This document shows, piece after piece, positions 1-12,364 of a stretch of DNA of 64,000 nucleotides. This stretch comes from Norana najaformis (lineage: Eukaryota; Annelida; Clitellata; Crassiclitellata; Hormogastridae). Both the position numbers and the translations under genes were made by a program. Position 1 is the first letter of the stretch, and the number at the start of each line of letters is the position of its first letter. The notes beneath the pieces were generated by a model, which had not been told where the DNA came from, did not search any database, and saw nothing but the letters and a program-made list of their open reading frames with translations. Location: assembly GCA_964023275.1 (NCBI GenBank), contig OZ029916.1:32332587-32396586 (forward strand), in the 5' to 3' direction.

Positions 1-3000
1 GGGCTATAGAAGTTTTGAAAGAAGAACCATATAATTTTCGTCGGACTATTGCTTGACTGAAATTGTCTTCGCTGCATGCTTATGTAATGTAAAACTCCGA
101 AATTTATCAACTTATTAAAGAATTCCTTTACATTTCCATTCAAACATTTCCAAAAGCGCCTCTGCACGGTATCAGATATTCTAATGATGAGCATTCGTCA
201 GACCCTCTGTGCCGATGCCTGTAGAAGTAACTATGAGTGTCGTTGTTTTTGTTGTTGTTTACAGAGCGGTAGGAGGTATTCGAGTCATCGCTGGTCTTCA
301 CAGACGATCGGACCAAAGCAATGCTCAGATTTCTAATCTCATCTCCTATACAATGGTAATGCATCTTCACATTTACACAGAATACTGATTATGATTGTGG
401 TGTGACTAGAATGCCCATAGCCCAGAAATTTTATGCCAGATAATCAAAAACAGGATAATCATTTTGATGCATGCTATGATATTTAAGATTGTAACGGCCT
501 CCATTGAAACTTGGTGCAAATTGGATGAATGCTTAAGACGAATCGATTCTCTTGATGGTAAATACAGTACAGTGATAATGCATCTTCACGTTTACACTGA
601 ATATTGGTTTTGACAGTCGATTGTGGTGTAGCTGGTATGTCCACGGCCGGGAAATTTCACGTCAGTACAAGATAATCATTGTGATGCATGCGATAATAAT
701 AGATAGTTAAGATTATAGGGGTCTCTGTTGAAACTGTGCAGTTTGGATGACTGATTAGGATGAACCGATTCTCATTAGGGTAAATGCTTACGTTCAATTA
801 GGAATTTCGTTCTAGCCGAATTGACTAAAATGTTCGCAGCTGTACCCTGTAATACAGCCATTACCATAAGCTGCACTTTACAGCATCAGGATTACACGAA
901 ATCCATTTCAGTAGGCCTACATTAAACTGCAATAGCGTAAATCATTTTGCACTGCAATTCTCATAGCTGATTCGAGATTTTCCTTCATTAGACAAAGCAA
1001 TGGCTGAACGATACGTTTATCAACATTCTTATTGGGGTAAACTTTTCACAGTCATTTGGGAAGGGGAATTTGACTTTCCACTATTTCCTACTCGCTCCTT
1101 TCCCAGTCATCAGGTAATCCGCTCGCTAGATAACAAAAGCTTTTTGATTAAACATCCACGTCGTTTCTGGTGAGCTCTGTAATATTTTCATCTGTTAACT
1201 TCGTTGATTTATTTTCATCAATTAACGAATTGGATACGGGCATTCTTGGACATGTTTCTTCATAAAAGCAATCTTAGTAACATCTAGAGAGGACGGTTCA
1301 TGGGAGATGAGGTTGGAGTAGGAATGGGGATGTCTAATTGGGCTTTGCCAATAATTGAGTAATTTAAAGCCCGAGTTCTTTGCGAACTTTCGGCACTGTA
1401 CAGTGACAATATAAATGTGATCCTTGATTTGATAGCACGAGGATTACAATGTCGGAAGTTGGACATTCCCCAACGATATTGCCATTCTGAACCTCGCCAC
1501 GCCAATCGACACATCGCCATCACACATCGCTCTGCTGACCCTCCCGCCAGACAACTCTAATCAGTTTGTTGGAGTCACATGCACCCTCAGCGGTTGGGGT
1601 CGTACATGTAAGTGTCGTGGTTTATCGCTCTGGTTTTATTAACTACAATGGAACCCCAATTTTTTGCAATACTGATGTAAGGATTTTAACCCTATATGTC
1701 CCAGATATCTTTTCCCTCGTGTGTTCCCTTGAAATCCTCCATCAGCGGAGACCAACAATATTACCGCCTTGGATCTTTACCGGGTCTATCGACATAGACT
1801 GCGATTTAACCCGGAAACGACCATCGATAGACATCTTGTGTGTCACGGTAAGAGCACTGTAGAAGTCTGTATAATAGATGAAACTCGTCTGAATGGCTGG
1901 ATTTTTTCACGTTATTTTGTTCAAGTACCCAGACTGATTTCCCAGGCAGTTACTTTCTTGTTTCAACGGACTGGCGTAGAGAGCAGAATACAGCAGCTGG
2001 ATTCATAAATGTGAAATATGTGACAGCTATGTATATACACATGTAACATTTTCAAAGGAAAATGTGAAAATGGTAGGGGAATTAATGGAAGGTAACCCAT
2101 AAGAATGGAAACCCTGAGATAAATTTGCCTAAGGCTATGACTGGTCATCAGAAAACAGGGAAACTAAGAATTGTCGTTAAAACGCCGTAAGTTTTCTGCT
2201 CGATGGCCCTTCCATGGGCAAATGGGCAAGTTGAATGAATAACAGGTTGACTGACTGACTGACTCACTGACTGCTTTTGTTGACACCGATTGACTGATCG
2301 AGCGATCGATTAAGATTCATTAACTATTTGAGTGATGGATTTTTATTGCAAAGATTTGTCCTATTGCAAATTTTCTCTCTGTTTTACGCACAGCCGCCAG
2401 CAACATTCTTCCGGACGCTCTACAGAAGGTCAACATTCCTGTCATCAGTACTGATGAGTGCAATCGGCTAATGATTGGAGTTATCGGGGCCGACTGCCAT
2501 GATTCCCATATTGCCGTTTACGACTCCGCCGAACAAAAGGGATCGTGCAACGTAAGTCAATTAAGAGGATAGCAGATATACTCTCTTCTTCTTGGGGCTC
2601 AAGAGACGCCATTCTTCTCTGTTCTTTGTCGTTCGTTTCTCTGTTGCCCGATCGGGCTCCTGTGCGGATCATATCCAATGGCGCCACTCCTCACGATGTT
2701 GTACCTCCTCCTTCTGAATCCGTTCACCATCATACAGTCCAGAAACATCCATCTTTTTGGTTTCTTGCCCTTCATTTTCAGTGATAACTCTTAGGAAGGA
2801 GCCTTCTTCAGTACAAGACAATCCATTTCGTGTGTCGCATTCTTATCCTTGGCCATCAGAGATTTTACTTCTTCCACCGATTTCAGCTCGTCTTCCTTTG
2901 TGTGATGTTTTGTCCTACCAACGTTCTCCATCTATCACCATATCGACATCTCGAAAACCTCACGTCTTCTGATGTACTCCTTTCTGATGGTTCATGTTCC

Positions 3001-3104
3001 TTGCATCTTTTTTGACCACGCTGCCCAAGTAGTAGAATTCCCTTACGTTGCTGATTAATAATAATTATTATTTTCATTGTCGTTTCATCTTCCCGGTTTA
3101 TTTT
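1..3104. repeat. Duplicated segment, left copy
   Basis: This stretch matches 13068-16195 nearly base for base, introns included. The right copy is about 24 bases longer, and almost every difference is a one-base insertion or deletion, often in a homopolymer (for example GCGGTAGG here, GCGGATAGG there; GATATTGCC here, GATATTTGCC there). Protease exons read cleanly in this copy. The match starts at the window edge, so the true left limit is unknown. It is either a very recent tandem duplication or the same locus assembled twice. Confidence 0.95.
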
Positions 3105-4029
3105 ATAATCTTTGTTTGTTTTGCATTATATTTGTTTTTCTGAATGTTTATTTTCTTACCAAATTCCTTATCATATCAGAACACGTATTGTCAACCAATG
3201 GTCTATGTTTCAGCTATCATCTTCCTACACATTTTCTTCACTGCTATTCTTCTTCTGATTGCAACGTGGCATCAGCAATCCTTCTGCTGTTGTTATCATT
3301 TTACCGATCTGCAGTGCCTGTACCAGCTATTCTGCATCCAATATAATGATCATTTTGTGAAATTCTTTCTTTCGAGTCTGCTCATTTTCATTACGTTTGT
3401 TTTTATGTTGACCCTCCACGCTGTCACATTTTTCAGACAACCTGCTAAAGAACTCTATTATACTCTGCAGTCTAGTTCTTTTACTTGCAACAATTGTACG
3501 GTCATATAAAAACCGTGAACACAGCATTCGCGTAATTGTCTCCAACCTTGTGCGGTCGGTTACGTTCTATGGTCAGTACCTGCATAATGAAAAATGTGAA
3601 TGTGGCAGTGCTGATGGTGAATTTTCGTGCTTACTATATAATGTTTGTTGTCTGTTTTTACTTGAGTGCTTTCGCTAAAATTCCATTTTCCTAAATGTGT
3701 TATTTAAAGTTAGTTTTGCTGAAATCTTTCTTCAAATTATATTTGAATGTTAATTTTGAAAGTTTCTGTTAAAGCAAAACGTTCGAAAAACAGCTGAGCT
3801 GCGAATAGCTCCGGTTTTGTGACTCAATCCGAGTAATTAACTCCGTTGTTGTTGTTTTCATTAGGGTGATAGCGGTGGTCCGATGAACTGCCCTCTCTCG
3901 GGTGGGACGGTTGTTGCCGGAGTGACTTCGTGGGGTATTTCCGGAGGTGGAGCCTGTATGCCATCTTATCCATCCGTCTACACCAGAACCGGTTATTTCC
4001 TGGGCTGGATCTCTGCCAATACTCCATAA
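265..4029 (+). CDS. Chymotrypsin-family serine protease (S1), left copy, 5' end outside the window
   Basis: Secreted S1 endopeptidase, probably digestive; that role is inferred. Four exons are supported by splice sites and continuous frame: 265-355 (reads VIAGLH), 1436-1607 (HEDYN, then catalytic Asp102 in NDIAIL, then SGWG), 2394-2551 (ends KGSCN) and 3865-4029 (GDSGGP with catalytic Ser195, then VTSWG and the stop TAA). Introns are GT-AG. The Cys191-Asn192-Gly193 stretch spans the last splice junction. The residue at position 189 is Gly and at 226 is Ser (in YPSVYTR), which suggests an elastase- or brachyurin-like pocket rather than trypsin. The His57 and signal-peptide exons are not in the window for this copy but are seen at 11426-12269 in the right copy. 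No frame breaks were found in these four exons. Confidence 0.9.
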
Positions 4030-4159
4030 ACGACACGCAATATGCGGATGTTTGTGGAGAAGAACTTACCGTTTTGATGTTTTAGCGTGGCAACTTAAGC
4101 AAAGAAACATTTTGCGTGCATAATGTTATATAGCTTACAAAATTGCGTAAATTTGCAGG

Positions 4160-4165
4160 AATAAA
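4160..4165 (+). promoter_or_regulatory. Poly(A) signal of the protease gene
   Basis: AATAAA lies 131 bases after the protease stop codon and is followed by an A-rich run. It is the expected distance for the 3' end of the left protease copy. Confidence 0.7.
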
Positions 4166-4299
4166 TAAAAAAAAAGTTTTAACACTTCAACTATCTGATT
4201 AAGTCGTTCGTGTTTGAAAATTTAGAACTTTTTAAACATCTTCTATATCTGAGAGATATGATCTTGAGTGAGGTGATGTTGAAATATTCTCAAAATTTG

Positions 4300-6235
4300 G
4301 CTTCCATTTTAAACCTCCTCCAGGCTATAAAACTGTTAAAATCCGCCCTTGGCACAAAATTGATATAAATAAGCCGAAGCACTATTTCTTGGAATATCCG
4401 TTGTGGTTATCTCCTGCAAAAACAGCTAATGGGCTGACTATTCTCTTCCAGTGTACTATAACTCAACATCCTTTCTCTGCAGACGACTACTTGGACTTTA
4501 TGCGATCCAAGATTGAGTCGATCCGTCGATCTACTGAGGATTCATCCCCACCGTCCTTCCCTACCACAACTGCCAACCTCTCGTGCTGGGATACCCTTCA
4601 ACCGGATGTCCTTCGTCGACTTATACTGAACTCTCCCTCGAACTCATGCGAACTTGACCTACTTCCTCCATTTATAATTAAGGAATTTGTTGATGACTTT
4701 CTTCCTTTTCTGTATTTATTATGTAATTCGTCAATGAGTCAGGGCTCCATTCCAGCGTCACATAACCTGGCAGTTATTTTTCCCTCCCTCAAGCGCCAAG
4801 GCCTGGACCCTAACTCTCCTTCTAACTATCGTCCTATTTCTAACCTTTCCTTCCTCTCGAAGCTCCTTGAAAGATGTATCTCTCTTCAACTGGTTGAGTA
4901 CCTTGAATCTAATTCTCTCATGCCTCCCCTTCAGTCTGGTTTTAGAAAATTCCATTCGACAGAATCACTCATCACCCGCCTTCTAGCTGACATCTTTCAT
5001 GCCTTTGACCATGGCCATGTCACACTTCTTGCTCTCTATGACGTCAGTGCTGCCTTTGACACTGTTGATCATTCCATTCTTCTAGAATGACTATCTAAAT
5101 CCTTTGGCCTTACTGACTCTGCTCTTCTTTGGTTTCGCTCATTTCTTTCTGATCGCTCTCTTTCTGTTATTTTTGGCCCCAATCGCTCTGCCTGGACTCA
5201 CATTCCCTATGGTCTTCCTCCGGGTTCGGTACTTGCACCGCTTCTATATATCCTATATACTGCTGACCTCGCCAGTATACTTCTCCTCTTGAGTGTTTCG
5301 TCTCACCAATATGCTGATGACACTCAATCTTTTACTCATGGCCCGGCTGCCTCAGCCACTCTGATGGCTGAGCGGATCCTTGAGGCCACCTCTGTTCTAG
5401 ATCTCTGGATGTCTTCTAACCGCCTCTGTCTTCATCGTGATAAGACTCAATATAGCTGGCTAGGTGGCCGTGTCCAGTTTGCCAAAATTGACTTTAGTTC
5501 CCTTTCCTCTAATTTCCCTCATATCCATTTCTCTTCCTCAGTCCGTGACCTTGGGATCATCCTGGATCAAACTCTTCCTGTGACTGACCATGTAAATAAT
5601 ATCTCCCGCTCTTGTTTTTACCACCTACGACAACTCCGCTCTATTCGTCACTCGCTTCCTCTTCATGCGATCACTACCTTGGTCCATGCCCTGATTTGCA
5701 CTAGGATTGACTTTGGCAATGCTGCCTATATTGGACATTCTGCAATTAACACCTCCAAGCTTCAGTCTATACTTAATGCTGCTGCACGCCTTATCGGTGG
5801 TCTTCCAAGGTCTGCCCATATGTCTACTTTTATTCGTGACTCACTTCATTGGCTTCCTGTCGGTCAACGCATCCAGTTTAAGATTCTAATCCTTATGCGC
5901 AACTGCCTTCTAGGCTCTGCTCCGTCCTACTTAACTTCTTTTTGTATTCCGGTTTCCTCGTTGCCTGCCCATGCCTCCCTTCGCTCAGCTACCTGTGGTC
6001 TCTTGGTAGTCCCTCGTGTCCGCCTACAACTGCCCAGTCCAGGAGCTTTGCCTTTGTTGGCCCTTCCAGCTGGAACTGCCTTCCTCTTGAACTGCGGCTT
6101 CAGTTACTTAGTCTCTCTTCTACCCAGTCTCGCAAACGCCTGAAATCCTTTTTGTTTGTTCAAGTCGGGAGCGCCACTGTTTCCTAAGTGGCGCTTTATA
6201 AATGTTCGTTTACAATTACAATTACAACTGAGCTT
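4300..6235 (+). mobile_element. LINE (L2/CR1-like), 3' half with reverse transcriptase
   Basis: Non-LTR retrotransposon reverse transcriptase, 5'-truncated. One frame runs from about 4389 to 6030 and is broken only by a TGA at 5088-5090. In order it shows NYRPISNLSFLSKLLER (RT start), QSGFRKFHSTES, the motif-A stretch SAAFDTVDH, GLPPGSVLAPLLY, the catalytic YADD (near 5310) and the thumb region. Near 6030 the frame shifts to one reading SWNCLPLEL and SRKRLKSFLF, ending at 6187. The 3' tail is GGCGCTTTATAAATG followed by a short ATTACA repeat, as in L2-type elements. The few lesions suggest a fairly young but dead copy. The 5' half of a similar element follows directly. Confidence 0.92.
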
Positions 6236-8060
6236 CTTCTGGAGTCGGCAGGGAATCAGTATCACGGCGTCTACGCGCTGTCTGTTCATTATCTGTTTTT
6301 TTCAAACTTTTGGCGTCTTTTCTGTATTAATTATTTTTCTGTCTTAATGGATTTATGTTTTCATCGGGTGAGTTCGCTCCATGCTTAATGTTTGCTACTT
6401 TTAACCGATTCTTCATCTAGTATTCGTGCTTGTCTTGCTCCCTTTGTTCTTGCATGCTTACATTTCCGTCATATTGATTCCATCTAATGTACACTCCATT
6501 TCATATTTTCCGAATAACTTATCTATCAATTATTCTTCTGATTTTCACCTTGCGCTTTATGATCGTCTTCCCTATAAGTTATCAATCCTCCCATTCTGAC
6601 TCACCCTACATAAATCCAGCAGCCAAACATTTTAACAGCGCCCAATTTAGCACTGCGACAACGCAGTATGGACATCTATTCTCCATTCCTTTATCGTTTT
6701 TCCTAACTTCATCTCTCAGGCGATCACCGCAACACCCCACTCGCCATACTCTCTTCAACATATTAATCCTACTTTCCGGAGATATTCACTCAAACCCTGG
6801 CCCACAAGCTACTCACTTCTCTCCTTCTGTTTCACCTCATCCTATTTTTCCGCCTCCTGCTTCTTTTCCTCCCTACTCCTACTCCTCCTCCTCTAAATTC
6901 ACCCTTCAGAATCATAGACAATACTCTAAATTTAGACAATAATTGCTTCTTAATTTGCACGCTAAATATTCGTTCATTTCTGCATCCTGCCAAGAAATTA
7001 AAGCTCTTCTCACCCTTCTGACATATTTGCTTTATCTGAGACCTGGCTAAATTCAAACATAACTCTTGCCGAATATCAAGACTGCATTCCTCCTGCCTAC
7101 CAGCTGTACAGCACACCTCGCTCTTGCAAATCATCGGCCTCTTCCAACATAACTGGTGGAGGTATTGTCTTTCTCACCCGGGAACCTGCCATTGTTTTAG
7201 ATTCCCCTGGTTATTCTTTTCCCTCGTTTGAATGCCCATCTATAACATATAAACTTCCTCACACGAGTCTGACCGTCTTTAACGTATATCGCCCTCCATC
7301 CTCTTCCTCATATTCAAGTCCTCCATCAGTCTTCTTGAAAGAATTTACCACCCTCCTCTCCACAGCCGCCACTACTCCACATGGATTTCTTATTACAGTC
7401 GACTTTAATACACATGTCGATAATCCCACCGACACAGTTGGTTCAGATTTTCTCACCCAATCTGGTCCAGCATGGCAAATACTCCAAATACATTCACAAT
7501 CACACACGTGACCTTATGACATCATCACGCTTCAGCCTATCATCTGATATATCTTTCTCTTTTGATACACCATCTGACCATTACTCCATCTTCACACGCC
7601 TTAAAATTCTACCTACTCTACGTCCTGATCCTGCCTTTCAATCTTTTCGCCGCATTTTTATAGTTCAATTAACATTGAAGCCTTCATTCAAGATATCTGC
7701 TCCTCAGACCTTGTTTTAAAACCACCTTCCTCCCTTGATGACCATCTCTCTTCCTACAAAACCACTCTTTCCACTATCCTTGACAAACATGCTCCTATTT
7801 TTACCAAATCGTGCTCTCACTTTAACAGTCCTTGGCTCAATTCGTATCTCCAGGCCTTCAGATATTTCCGGCGACGCCTTGAGCGCACTTACAAACGTAT
7901 CAGGGATCCTCAACTTCTATCTTCCTTTAAATCTGCCACAAATAAATATCATCACCTTATTTCTACTTCTACTACTTCATACTTCATACTTCACTATAAT
8001 AATGTTCAACCGGATTTTGTTCTCCACATCATGGCATCGCTGGACTATCCCTAGAATTTG
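6236..8060 (+). mobile_element. LINE (L2/CR1-like), 5' half with 2A-like motif and AP endonuclease
   Basis: Probable 5'UTR (6236-6486), then an N-terminal frame at 6487-6942 with a hydrophobic start and the motif GDIHSNPGP at 6778-6804. A decayed AP-endonuclease domain follows, in several frames: TLNIRS, LSETWLNSN, NVYRPPS, VDFNTHVDNP (usually GDFN) and SDHYSIF. After about 7720 comes the EN-RT linker (KSATNKYHHLIS). The copy ends near 8060, before the reverse transcriptase, roughly where the upstream half at 4300 begins. Several frameshifts make it non-functional. Family knowledge: endonuclease before RT in one polyprotein. Confidence 0.88.
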
Positions 8061-8214
8061 ATGCACCACTCATGTTTTATATGGTGGCATGCGTTTACTT
8101 TTAAGTTGAACTTTAGGAATTTGAGAACTTACGATTGATTAGTAGCCTATAAATGTACTTGAATCTTAAACCATTTCTTGTCATCAATGGAGACATTCAA
8201 CATTCGTAATCGTA

Positions 8215-8500
8215 CTCATACTCGTAAGCTCGAGAATTTCTAAAGAGCTACTCTAAAGCTAAGCGCAGGCACCCGCATATTCACGGGCGCTGCGTCAGAG
8301 AAGTTGTCCAAAGATGCCATAAGAAGAACAAAGTTCGGTTGCCAGAAGACCAGGAAGAAGAGGACCGAGGAGCTGTTACTGTGGGTTGTGTTTAGGTTGA
8401 ATGAAATGAAAAGGCGACTAATTGGATGGACCATGTTAATATTTCTTGAAAATGTGATAATTCAGTTTTTAACGGAATGCCTAAAGAGTAATAAATAGGG
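8215..8500. repeat. Dispersed repeat, copy 1
   Basis: About 280 bases similar to 37485-37745. Shared stretches include GTTGTCCAAAGATGCCAT (one mismatch), AGAAGAACAAAG/AGACC, the purine-rich run around AGAGGACMGAG and TTTCTTGAAAA. Both copies lie beside LINE sequence, so this may be an unrecognised internal or flanking part of a LINE. No convincing protein was identified. Confidence 0.7.
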
Positions 8501-11360
8501 AGGTGCGGTTGAGGCAGAAGATGGTGGATGAACGACAGAAGTGGTAGAGGAACGGAGTATTGCGAAATTCAAGAGAGAGATCGTTTAAGAGTCGAGGTGC
8601 AATGTGGTATATGGAACGCCGGCGGTCGCTTTCAGTCTATAACAGCCGATTAAAAGGCGTCCTCGTGTTATTAAATCGACGCTGGTATTAAGGGTTTCAC
8701 TATGCTTGGAGGTATATGGGAAGCCGTCTTTCGCACGATAGTAATTAAATAGAAATTAAATAGTGCGGAAGACAGTAAACGTTCTCCGAATCGTGCAATA
8801 AGTTGCACAAACGGCGAGGAGAACAGTTTAATATAACCTACATGTACTACACGTTGCCTATAGCTGTAGACGTCAGTTGGCAGTTCTCGATCTCGCGTAC
8901 ACGATTCGAGTTAACTTGGATCGTTTGGTTAGCGATATATACAGTACATCCGAGTGCTGGGCGAATACAAAGTCTACAAACCAACTCCAGTTTCTGGCGC
9001 GTTATAAAATGTAAGTCTTGTATTCGGAAGAGTGACGTCCTGGAAAAATCAATGCGCTCTCGAGTCACAGCCGAATAGATTGCGTCCCGTCTCTCGTTCC
9101 GGGTTGACTCGGCTGATGCGACAGATTTTGGGCCCACACTGGTGAGAGATCGCAAGACAGTCTGAGTCACAGCAATGAGCAGATAAGAGATTGTGTGGAA
9201 CTCGGAGAAGGACCGGCTCGTGAAATTAAGAACAAACAGATTCGTGCCAAACGAGGTGTAGCACTACGGAAGCTAACTCTACTGCTCCCATTCGAGAAAT
9301 ATCTGTCTAGTCGCTGGTAAAAGACAGACTGGTTGGTGCGTATCCGGGTGAATCATAGGCAAAATATCCACCTTTTGGTTAAGATTCCGCCTCCACGTAT
9401 CCGATTTCAGTATATAGGCCTACCCTATTCCAAGGTTTGAAACGGGGCGAAAGACATCCGATATTGGAAAAGTGATGTGCCCAATATATGTATCTACGGC
9501 GAAAAGACGCAGGGATAACTGTTGTCTCAGATTATTGGCGGTATTTCCAGAGTTACGAGATTAGAAGGGTAATGAATAGAAAGCCCGGAGCAAATAAGGC
9601 ACACCAAAAGGGAACGACGAATATTGCCGGTAAAGGAATGAACCATCTGGCGACGGCGGAAGAGGTAGAGTCGGATCCAGAGATAAAGCTTTACAGTGTT
9701 GCCTTTCTTAAAAGGCGGCCAATCCCGAATCCTCTTTGGAGAGAACAGGCACTATGGGAAGAGATGGTATGGAAAGGACATTTTTATCGAAAGCATACCG
9801 AGCAGTGATGATGTCGGTGCTCTGAAAGTAGAATTGGACAGGAGTTGCCTCTGCTCTACGAATTCATGTCCAGGCCACGACCGCCACTACATAACTTTCG
9901 TTCCCAGAAATTAAAAAAGAACTAGTGCCTTAGACAAATGGTGCAAGTTCCCAAATTACGAAAATGACGGTGAAGAGAAAGTCGGTAGTAGAGAAAGCGT
10001 ACAGAAGGTGAACGACTATTGCCGATAATGGAACGAACCGTGTTCTGAAAGAAGGCCATCCACAGGACGCATTCTATCCGGGGACCCCGCTGGAGGCAGA
10101 GTTGGTTCCAGAAACAAAGACCTTCGCTGTTGTTTCAAGGTAGTGGCCCATCCTGAATCTTGCTTGCAGAACCGACATGATGCTCAACAATGGTGGCCGC
10201 TGCAAAACACAATCGTTGCGCAGACCAAAGCCATGGTGAGCACGGCCGAAAGCCATGAAGGGAGTCTGAGAGGACAGAGAAACAGCCTGCGGAGGAAAAA
10301 TGAGTCCGGAAGAGAGGAATTTTAGTCGAGATCTAGAGGCCAAAGCAGGACTTTGCAGAGCGAAAATTCCTGGAAGAGAGTTCCCTCTAAGGGACAGAAT
10401 AGGCACTCCTGTCGAGAGCTTGTTCTTGTCCACGGATTAGTCAAATTTATTATTCATTATACGGAATAGTTAGATTTAGACAGCCAGAGGACCTGGTCGA
10501 GAAGAGACGAGTCTTGGGGAGTCTGATAATATGGGCAAGGATGAAACGGAACGAACTCTTTGTACCAAAAGTAGAAGAGGAAGTGATGTAGGTGGCTCCA
10601 AAGCGTAGAGCATGGCTGCAGTCACCACAGCCACACTATGTTATGCAGAGACTAGCGATCGCCACATTACTAATATTATACTGATATTATTAACAGCGTT
10701 TTGTTCAGTAGCAAAGGCCTCGATCATTAATTTCTATACTCCCTTTTTTTGATCTCTTTTGTGAAGCAAACCATCAGTATAAGAAGATCATGTGTGACAC
10801 GGGGCTTAGCTGCCCCTTCAATAATTTTACTTCATCATTGACAGAGCAGTTGAGTTTTCTTGCTTTAATCAATCTACGACTTATACTAACTGATCACTCT
10901 ATCCAGGTCTATCGAAACATATTTAAAGCGTAAATAAACCAAATTCCTCTATTTCACCTGTTATTAAGTAATCAATATGTAGACCATCTAATTAGCTGAC
11001 GATTAGAATTTTCCACTAAATTAGTATATAGATCTTAAGACTTATTCATTATATCTTCAGTGTTCTTCATTACTGACCCAGTCTGTGAACCTACAGCGAT
11101 AGTGCGTTTAGAAAAAAACAGATGGTAGCTTTCATCGGTTTCTTTGACCAGGCCATCTGCCTAAATTCCTACAGTCGCAATCGTGCTACAGGAAACCATT
11201 ACCTGATAGCGTATCTTTTACGAAGTGGTTCAACCTACACCCACATCCAAGAAACGCTGGCATGTAGTAGGCGGCAGGACTAGCATACGGCAAACGATAA
11301 CGGCAACAGGTTGTTGATAGTCTCACAGTAGTTTCGGCTTTTAGTTCAGACACTTATTTC
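8500..11360. other. Non-coding stretch with an internal diverged duplication
   Basis: No gene was recognised. Two parts resemble each other: 9595-9760 and 9995-10180 share GAACGAC-TATTGCCG and AATGGAACGAACC-like blocks, a GCAGAG/GTAGAG-TCCAGA block and CCAATCCCGAATC/CCATCCTGAATC, about 400 bases apart. A 106-residue open frame (9488-9808) crosses one of them, matches no family I know and may be chance. 10440-11360 is AT-rich with nothing recognisable. Confidence 0.5.
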
Positions 11361-11361
11361 G

Positions 11362-11369
11362 TATAAAAG
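11362..11369 (+). promoter_or_regulatory. TATA box of the right protease copy
   Basis: TATAAAAG lies 57 bases upstream of the ATG at 11426, which places transcription start near 11395 and leaves a short 5'UTR, as usual for digestive protease genes. Assignment rests on position and consensus. Confidence 0.75.
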
Positions 11370-11425
11370 CAGGTGAAGGAATGGGCCTGACAGTGACGTT
11401 ATTTCAGTCTCTCAGCTTCGGAAAC

Positions 11426-12329
11426 ATGCGTTGTTTGGCTGCTCTTCTGGCTCTTGTCTGCCTCGGTAAGTGATCTTAGACAGCTAGATGGCGATCTAAG
11501 ACATCCTCTGGCCGTCACAGTTTTATAAAGTAGGCTAGCCTCATTATTAAATGGAGCCTAATCAAGTCGGCACAGCTTAATCAAGTTTAATCAGGACCAC
11601 AATGGTTTCTTTTAATTCTAAAAATCGACAGATGTACAGAAAAATTGCATTTTCTCTGATTATCCTTATGAACTTTTGACATCCTTTGGCCTCCTGTTCA
11701 ACTCGTTCAACATCTTGTGGGTTATTTAAAACACAGTCCTATAACCCATTAATGCAGTAGATCCTGTACTACAGTGAAACATTTCTACTTCACATTCTAA
11801 TATTGTGTAGAAAAATTGGCCTGGACTGCTACAAGAACTTCAGAAAATGTCATTAAGGTTATTGCGTGCAGTTTAGGCTCAAAACGGCAGAGTTGTTCAG
11901 TGGTTGGTTCTCTCATCTCAAACCGATCAGCGAAGTAATGCATGGATGATGTGGTATTTCTCTTACTTGGAGGGTTTATGCACCGAGAGTAGGGATACTC
12001 GAATTGGCGCTAAGTAAATTTTAACAACTGCATTTAATTGTTTTTTAAAATCACAAACAGCTGAGGCCAGACCAAGTACCATTGGATATCGCCCCATCAA
12101 TTAGCTTCGATCCTTACATCCTTGGCGGTACGGAAGCGGCTCCAGGAGAGTTTTCCATGGCAACTATCCCAGGGAGAGGCTTGGCGGGAGCTGGTCGCAC
12201 AGCTGTGGTGCATCCCCTCTTGGCTACCAACGCCGCCCTCAGCGCCTCCCACTGCGTCGACGGAGCGTAAGAATAGTTTCATCAAAAACCCATTTGTTAA
12301 TTTATTCAATTGTTGACTGACCTACTGCC

Positions 12330-12364
<35 letters not shown>

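Noticed and set aside
3077-3509. Overlapping hydrophobic frames of 89 and 121 codons
   Set aside because: They lie in the last intron of the protease gene, are pyrimidine-rich and have no recognisable family.
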